DNA of 36,479 bases from Magnaporthiopsis rhizophila (lineage: Eukaryota; Ascomycota; Sordariomycetes; Magnaporthales; Magnaporthaceae), in NCBI GenBank assembly GCA_003049465.1, contig PYSS01000210.1, positions 1 through 36,479 on the forward strand, read 5' to 3'. The notes below the pieces were generated by a model. That model was not told where the DNA came from, ran no database searches, and worked only from the letters and a program-made list of their open reading frames with translations. This document shows positions 30,353 through 36,479 of the stretch, in pieces (position 1 is the stretch's first letter; the number at the start of each line of letters is the position of its first letter). The position numbers and the translations under genes were made by a program.

Positions 30353-31024
30353 GCCCGCTGGGTGGACAGGGCGGTCTGATAACGTCGAGAGCTGAATGGA
30401 AGAGAGGGGGAGAAGAAAAGTTTTATGTGAGCGCGGGCCAAAGCCACGGAGAAAGCCACGGAAGTCAAAAGATCATTACATGACGCCCACAAAGTTCCAA
30501 AGTTCCACTGATGTAATGGTGGCTTCGGGAGTGGCAGCTGTTCACAGGTCTTACTAATTTTATTTGTACGGCTAGGAATGCTGGCTTCGGGGGTGGGAGC
30601 CGTTCTCATGTCTTTCTAACTTTGTTTTTACGGCTAGCCGCTCTTGGTCCTCTGCAGCTGTGCTTCGCCCTTTACTGGGTTTTTATGTAATAATTTAAGC
30701 TCGCCCTTTTGCTGAGCAAGTATATAATGCTTATAAAAGGTCGTATTAGTGCACCAGCTGATGATAAATTAATGATGCTTGATTTACGACATCGAATGGT
30801 ATGCGAAGGTGATAATGTCCATACTAACAAAAGAGGCAGGGGTGCTCTCGCTCAGGCAAGGAAGAGAAAAGAAAAGAAAAGAAAGGATAAAGATAACAAA
30901 TCAGTGCTGTATCGATGACGCCAAGGAAAGAAATCTTCGTCACTCGTCATAAACGACAGCTGGCATACTTTCATGATCCTTCTTGCAGGGAAAGGACGAA
31001 AACAATGGTCAACAACCACCTGCA
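30353..31024. other. AT-richer spacer with a tandem repeat
   Basis: 672 bp with no gene. It contains the 62-bp duplicated unit at 30515-30637 and a purine-rich AAAGAAAAG repeat near 30865-30890. Confidence 0.55.
30515..30637. repeat. Imperfect tandem duplication of a 62-bp unit
   Basis: AATGGTGGCTTCGGGAGTGG...TTTGTACGGCTAG (30515-30575) is followed at an offset of 62 bp by AATGCTGGCTTCGGGGGTGG...TTTTTACGGCTAG (30577-30637). The units share about four fifths of their bases, with mixed transitions and transversions, so it is an old duplication. Confidence 0.8.
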
Positions 31025-31405
31025 TCAGTGCAGATTCTGCGGGTTGGAGGATATCATACTGTTGGCGAAGTACACAGCCCTTGCTTCGTAGACATCGGCA
31101 CTCGGCTTCGGCTTTGAAGCCTTAGCCGCGTCGGCGTCACGTTTCTTCTTGGCGCTTGAGCTCGACTTCTTGGAGCTCTTGAGAGCCGACAACCAGCTCT
31201 TCTTGCTGGCTACAGTATCTGCGCTGTTGGTCTGGGTCGTCATGACAGAGCTTGCCGAACTTGCGAGGGCAGCCGGTGCGGCGGCATGGGATAGTCCGGA
31301 CTTGACTTTGGAGGCTGATGGGGCGGAGGGGAAGCCCTCAGGTGTCCAAGGCGTAGGTATGGCCGGTCCAAGGGAGAGGACAGGGGCGTGGTGTGAGGGA
31401 GCCAT
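31025..31405 (-). CDS. Small Ser/Lys-rich protein of unknown function
   Basis: Single frame of 126 residues: Pro/Ala/Ser-rich N-terminus, a basic block (KKSWLSALKSSKKSSSSAKKKRDADAA) that could be nuclear-targeting, then a less biased ADVYEARAVYFANSMI segment before the C-terminus. The ordered C-terminal block after a low-complexity region is the best argument that it is a gene. No family recognised. Start ATG 31405 lies in GGCTCCCTCACACC-type sequence with a poly-AC stretch upstream. Confidence 0.5.
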   Translation of the reverse strand: MAPSHHAPVLSLGPAIPTPWTPEGFPSAPSASKVKSGLSHAAAPAALASSASSVMTTQTNSADTVASKKSWLSALKSSKKSSSSAKKKRDADAAKASKPKPSADVYEARAVYFANSMISSNPQNLH

Positions 31406-32472
31406 TGTGTTGTTGTTAGGTGCGTCGCTGCAGGTGTTTGAGTGGACTCGTGCAGGCAGGTGCCGGGGTTCGTATCTCGTTTTGGTTGTGGTGACGGAGG
31501 TTTTAGTGATAATCGATTAGGTAGTCGAGACTGTTCCCCGAGGGTTCGAGGCAAAATTGGGAGATGGACTGCTGTGGGAGAAAGTTGCCTCAGGAGGAAG
31601 CAGGCCGGAAATTTTATACTCGACATGACGCCGCCATCAGGGTGCTGGTGACTCTGAAAAGCGAGGCTCTGCACTGCACCAGACGGCCACTCCGAGGGCC
31701 GATGGTGGTGCCTGCATTCTGCATTGGGAACGATAGACTCATCGGTCTACCCAAGGTTCGTTTGGACATGCACCCCATACCCCATTTAGTTTGGTAGCTG
31801 ACATGTGCCCCACCGTGGCCCACTTGGAGAGGTTGACAGGGCGTGACACTAAATTGGCGGCCAATCCTGAGCTGTGAGCGTGAATGATAAGGCGTATTCT
31901 AAATCTGCAAGATTCGCCAGCGGGATACTCACTTCCAGTCTTCTAGGATCAGGGGCTGACCAGCTCCTGTTTTCCAGGCGCAGCTCTGCTTTTCTCATCC
32001 GCAATCGAACTTGAGCCCCTCAAAAAAGCGACGTCGATTTTGGCATGATGGATGCCCGTGCGCAGGTCTGCCCCACATCTCCTCCCGAATTAGTCAGTCG
32101 GCCTCTTCTCCGAGCACCGACTGTCAGACTCGCATTTCGATTGCGCCGAGCCAACCTGACCTTCGAGCCGAGCACCGAGCGCCGGGTCAAGATGCCGCTG
32201 CTGCTCTTGTCACGGTGCCATATCCCGTCTTGTTGGGTGGAGGCGCCGCTTCACGATTCAAGATGATTCTCGTTCAGGTTTGCTATCATCCAGCTAGGTT
32301 CTTCGTTGAGCCGCACCACTATCGATTGGACTAGACAAGACTCCGAGGGTACAAAACACCAAGCCAGGACCCCTGAGTCCCGATCGAGCGCCGACGATCC
32401 GCGCGTCCTTCACGGAGTTGCGAGACGCCACGACAGGTGGTACGTAGCGCACGCGCGCCATCATCGGCGTAC
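31406..32472. other. Divergent spacer upstream of the Zn2Cys6 factor
   Basis: 1067 bp between the small Ser/Lys-rich gene (minus) and the transcription factor (plus). No gene recognised; probably 5' regions of both. Confidence 0.5.
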
Positions 32473-35212
32473 ATGGAGCCGCGACCTAACGCCGTTCCGA
32501 GCTCGGTCCCGCGACGGCGCAACGGTCGCCAGCAGGCATGGTGCGTGCGTCAGTCGAAGCCGTTCCCTCTCCAGTTTCTCCTGCAGCAGGGCGCTCGAAG
32601 CTGTTACTGTGACTCACCCTCTGGCTAAGGTAGCCCGCTGATGAGCCGCAAATCCGTAGCGAGCCATGCCGCAAGCGCAAGCTAGCATGCGACCACTCCC
32701 TGCCCTCCTGCCAGAGGTGCAGGCGCAGGAACGCCGAGTCTAGCTGTGTCTATCTGATCACCGGCACGGCCTCTAGCAGCGCCGCTCGGAGGTCGGCCAC
32801 CATCTCGGCCAAGGCTGCGCCACCGGGCCGCCACAAGCCATCGTCGGCAAGGCCTGCCGCTCCATCACCGAGGCCTTCTACGTCCGGTCCTCTCGAGGGT
32901 GACGGCGAGGAGAGCCCGACCCCCATGTCTCCTCCTACCAGCTGCTGTGACTCACCGGGCTATCTGGGCCCGACGAGCTTCTCGGCTGTGTTCGCAGAGG
33001 CCGGCGGCCAGCTCACCGGCACATCGGCGGCTCAACCGGAGCCGCCAGCGTACGCCAACAACAAGCAACAGTGGACTCCCCCAGCTACCGATCCCCGTTG
33101 CCGTTCCGGACCGACCTTCGCTGGGGATGCGAGCCCCGGCACGACCACGGCGATATGCCCGTACAGGATGGAAGAGTACGTCCGCGTGCTCAGGAGCATC
33201 CCGCCGCCCGAGACTGGCAAGCTGTTGTACAACCGCAACTTCAGCCCCATGGACGGCTGGGTGAGGCCTGCCATGGGCCACATCATTGCCTCCATCTGGG
33301 ACACGTTTGGCGACTATCTGGCCAGTCGCTCTCGGAAGAGCCTGGCTGCGCTGGCTGAGATTATCTGCGCCAACTCATCCATCCCGCTTGACGAGGAAAT
33401 ACACGAGCCGAAAGACTGGCTTGCATCGTTTTCGGGCCGGAACCTACGTTGGGAGTCGCTTGGCATCGCCTTCATCGTCTACGCCTTTGGCGCCCTCGAG
33501 TACACCCCCGCCGAGTATGCCGCACACGCGAGGCTGGAGGGTGCTGATGCCGTCGACCCGCGCCAGCTCATGCTCGTGTACAAGGAGTGCGCCATAAAGT
33601 GCGGCGAGTTCTGCAAGGAAAACGGCGCCAATTCGCTTCTACTGTGTCTATCGTACAAGAACTGCGCTCTCGAGTCCATGGTCTCCAGTGACACGGGTAG
33701 GTCCCTTGCTTCATCCATCCCTCGCCGCCCAGAGAGCTCCTTAGTTTGCTGTACCTCTAACAAACAGCCTCTTCTCTTCCGCCGCAGGTCTTCGATGCGC
33801 CATCATGCTGTCAGAGACTGTCGCCCTGTGCTCGTACCTAGGAATGCACGTGGATCCCGCCCAGGATCGCGCGGACAAGAGGCCATCTATATCGTACGAG
33901 GCCCGTCGGCGGCTTTTCTACGGTATCATGACACTTGACAAAGCCGGCGCCATCGTCACGGGCCGTCCGCCGCTCATCAGCAGCCGATACATATCGACCA
34001 AGCTACCCCTGGACGTGTCCAACGAAGAGCTTATGGAGAGCCGCAGCAGCCTCATCGAGGCAGCGGCCAAGCTGGACCCCAACGGATGGAGCCGCATTGA
34101 CGTCATGACGCCAGTCAAGTACATGCGTGCCCGCGTCAACTCGGCCCTCGTCCGAGACGAGATTCTCGAGATAGCCCTCGGCGGGCCAAATACGCGCCCC
34201 AGCTACGAGCAACTCGCCGGCCTCAAGGAGAAGGAGCTTCGCCAAACAGCCCAGATGCCCGAGGTCCTGGTGTGGAAGCCCGAGAACATCCATGACCTGA
34301 GCGTCAGCACCATGGAGCTGTTTGGCAAGATCATGATGCGCCTGGAGCATCTGCAGAACATGTTTTTCATCGAGCGCCTGCTCGGCCGAGTTACTTGGCC
34401 ACCGCCGTCGTCGGCCCAGAGCACAACAACGGCCCCGGCCCCGCCGATATCGACAGAGCTGTTGACCATCAGCGTCGAGATTGTGACAATGACAGTCACG
34501 CTCTGGACACACCGCGACCGTGTGGCTGGAGTACAGCGCGACTTTCAATGGATCGTAAGTGCGCCTGCCCCTTTTCCCATGGACTCGTTTGTGAGTATTC
34601 CGTTGCTGCCTTTGCTCTCCCGTCCCACCATCTGTCCCGCCATCGCTTACGTGGTTTGTGTCCCTCTCTCGGCATTAGATCATAACGTACGCCGCGCCGG
34701 CCGGCGGCGTCCTCTGCATGGAGCTGCTCAGGCTATTCCAGCAGCAACAATCTGGCCAGGCTCCGCGGAGGGACCCCAACCCCACCATCTCGCGTTCCAA
34801 CATGATCCTGCAGCTCAGCCTGCTGGTCGGCTTCCTTGGCTGGACCGGCCCGGACGCGGCCAACGCCAGGCTATGCGCCGCCGTCAAGGAGGCCATCCAG
34901 CGCGTGCTGAACCAGATTCTTGACACGCCCCCGCCTGCGGTGCTAGTGACACCCACCGCAGGCCTGTCCGACCGAAGCCCAGGGTCCGGCAATCATGGAA
35001 CTAGTGGTAGGAATGGCCAGGTGGAAGAGCCAGCAGGTTATGTCCAGCAACACCGGCACCAGCACCAGCATCAGCAGGAGTTTGGCGTTGCGGGCTTGCT
35101 GCCACAGATGCACGATTTTGGCTTTAGCACCGACATCACAGAATTCTTCAATTTCGAGCTCCTGGACACGTTTGACTTTTTACGCCCAGAGCATTCTGAC
35201 CCCCAGAGCTAG
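32473..35212 (+). CDS. Zn2Cys6 fungal-type transcription factor
   Basis: Four exons: 32473-32540, 32660-33696, 33788-34554 and 34679-35212. Introns are 119, 91, 124 nt (GTGCGT...CGTAG; GTAGGT...CCGCAG; GTAAGT...CATTAG). They sum to 2406 nt, 801 residues. The first intron splits a Cys codon (TG|C). Joining gives C23-x2-C26-x6-C33-x6-C40-x2-C43-x8-C52, a complete zinc cluster with the basic RKRKL between Cys 2 and 3. A Ser/Pro-rich linker follows, then the fungal transcription-factor middle homology region from about residue 170, with RRRLFYGIMTLDKAGAIVTGRPPLI as its hallmark. The C-terminus has a Gln/His-rich stretch and an acidic, aromatic end, a plausible activation region. Target genes are unknown; the neighbours do not form an obvious pathway. 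Confidence 0.9.
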
Positions 35213-35921
35213 CAACTGCAAGAAACGCGATTACTGTCCTTTGCCCAGTTGAGTCGAAACCCGTGATGGAAGTGCCTATCTATAACCTCTCCTCATATGG
35301 TATGCAAAGTATTTCCGTCTATGATAAATGTAGTGGTGTAAAACCCTTCTTTTTTCCTATCCCAATTCCTGTTTCGTTCCATTTCCTGTTTCGTTCCATT
35401 TCCTCTTTCTTCTCTATTTCCTCTTCCCTCTCCATTTCCTCTTCCCTCTGTTTCCTTTCCTGTTCCCGTTTTCGTTTCGGCGGCAGTAGCACCTGACCAT
35501 CCAGAAATTCATCGACGCCACGCCTCGCGGAACTGGTACCGACAGGAAGGTGCCGTCCCCAGGGGGAATGAGAGAACCGAAGGAGCGGATCGAATTGGAG
35601 GAAGGAGCAACGGATATGAATCCTATGCAGGAGGGGCAAGTCGGCGTGTGCAGCTGCCAGCACGGCAACTGCCCGGCTTGGCCGTTCCTGCCATGGCGGA
35701 AACATGGCAGCAAGTGGGAAAGAATAAAAGCAATCCAGGGAAAGAGCGGCAAACGAAACAATACTGGCCGTCCACATACAAAACACCAGCAAATCTCCCA
35801 GCTTTGATTCTTTTCCGGTTTTCGACCTTGGCTCAAACGAACCAACCACCAAGTACTGCTGACCTACACTCTCACAGAAATCACCACCACCACCACCACC
35901 ACTACCACCACCGCCACCACC
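35213..35921. other. Spacer with pyrimidine-rich minisatellite
   Basis: 709 bp. It holds the TTTCC repeat at 35365-35480; otherwise no gene is recognised. Long minus-strand frames through here and the next ORF are antisense composition effects. Confidence 0.5.
35365..35480. repeat. Pyrimidine-rich minisatellite (about 17-18 bp unit)
   Basis: About six degenerate units of the type CCATTTCCTSTTYCSTT. Early units read CCATTTCCTGTTTCGTT and later ones CCATTTCCTCTTCCCTCT. Confidence 0.75.
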
Positions 35922-35945
35922 ATGGCCACCACCACCGCTGCCGCC
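35880..35945 (+). repeat. CAC/CCG trinucleotide tract spanning a start codon
   Basis: A run of CAC triplets with few interruptions leads directly into ACCATGGCCACC and then CCGCC repeats. Confidence 0.75.
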
Positions 35946-36455
35946 ACCGCCGCCCCCAGCGTGCCTGGCTGGGGCAGCGCCGCCGCCTCCCTGGCCGACG
36001 CCGTCGCCGTCGCCACCCTCGTCGCCGCCGCCCACGCCCTCGCCGCCCTCGGCCCGGACCGATACTGGGCCAACCTCGTCACGGACGAGGAGATGGCCGC
36101 CAAGAAGGCCGACGACATCGACCTGGACTTCCTGGGGTGCTTCGTCGTTTGGGTCGGGCGTCTCGTGGGGGACGTCGGCGCGGTGGTGATCGCCGTGGTC
36201 ATCACGGTGTGTTGCGTGCCCTGGCTCGCATATTTGCGGGTAAAGGCCCGTTGTGGGTCGTCTGGCGAGGTTTGGGGGGAGGCTCGCCCGGTCTGCTGCT
36301 GTTGTTGCCGCCGGGTCTGGGGCCGGTGCCGCCGGGCCTGGGATTGGGGCCGCCAGGCCTTGGGTTGGGGCCGCCAGGAGAGGCGGGAGGAGCCTCTCCT
36401 CCCCATGTTTAATGGGGACGTCGACATGGGGGCGGCGCGCCCTCACTTGGAGTAA
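35922..36455 (+). CDS. Possible small membrane protein, low-complexity ends
   Basis: 177 residues from an ATG in a good context (CACCATGGCC) to TAA. The N-terminus is Ala/Thr-rich. Residues about 24-45 are hydrophobic (ADAVAVATLVAAAHALAAL), an ordered acidic block follows (DEEMAAKKADDIDLDFLGCF), then a strong membrane segment near 76-103 (LVGDVGAVVIAVVITVCCVPWLAYL) and a Cys/Arg/Trp-rich tail that looks repetitive. The first about 105 residues look like a protein; the tail may be non-coding after an unrecognised intron (GTAAAG at 36240). No family recognised. It sits at the window edge. Confidence 0.42.
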   Translation: MATTTAAATAAPSVPGWGSAAASLADAVAVATLVAAAHALAALGPDRYWANLVTDEEMAAKKADDIDLDFLGCFVVWVGRLVGDVGAVVIAVVITVCCVPWLAYLRVKARCGSSGEVWGEARPVCCCCCRRVWGRCRRAWDWGRQALGWGRQERREEPLLPMFNGDVDMGAARPHLE

Positions 36456-36479
36456 GCCAAGGAGGGAGGAGGAGGAGGG

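Noticed and set aside
35319..36446. Minus-strand open frame of 375 codons with Gly runs
   Set aside because: Arises from CAC/CCG triplets and the TTTCC minisatellite read backwards; low complexity throughout.

Overview
This is filamentous ascomycete DNA, most likely a Sordariomycete and possibly Chaetomiaceae-like. The signs are short GT-AG introns of about 50-125 nt, GC-rich codon use, an HeLo-like/NACHT STAND gene, a Zn2Cys6 regulator, and an AT-rich retroelement block carrying the C-to-T/G-to-A pattern of repeat-induced point mutation (RIP). The genus is an inference; no rRNA or tRNA gene was found.

Layout. (1) 1-9528 is a nested, RIP-decayed Gypsy (chromovirus-type) retrotransposon block. 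A complete element (2009-9275, two 465-bp LTRs, 5-bp target duplication CTTAT) sits inside an inverted LTR of the same family (1864-2008 plus 9281-9528). The 3' part of a second same-strand copy (1-1863) abuts that LTR on the left. (2) 9529-10041 is the surviving 3' piece of a LysM effector-type gene, cut off by the inverted LTR. (3) 12093-20546 is a housekeeping block, all on the minus strand: Arp2, GTP cyclohydrolase II (riboflavin), adenylosuccinate synthetase (AMP synthesis, with an 8-nt microexon) and a two-WW-domain proline/glycine-rich protein. (4) 22818-27784 is an accessory, defence-flavoured block: a small two-TM protein gene divergent from an HeLo-like/NACHT gene that carries an apparent frameshift, then a broken PD-(D/E)XK nuclease-like gene. 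(5) 28332-36455 holds a membrane-anchored prolyl-4-hydroxylase-like dioxygenase, two orphan minus-strand genes, a four-exon Zn2Cys6 transcription factor and a low-complexity membrane ORF at the end.

The housekeeping genes share a strand but no pathway, apart from riboflavin and AMP synthesis both lying in purine-nucleotide use. The conserved core is flanked by decayed or variable genes (LysM, NACHT, nuclease-like), typical of a subtelomere-like or transposon-edge accessory region. Exon borders come from splice sites plus protein-family continuity and were not tested with transcripts.
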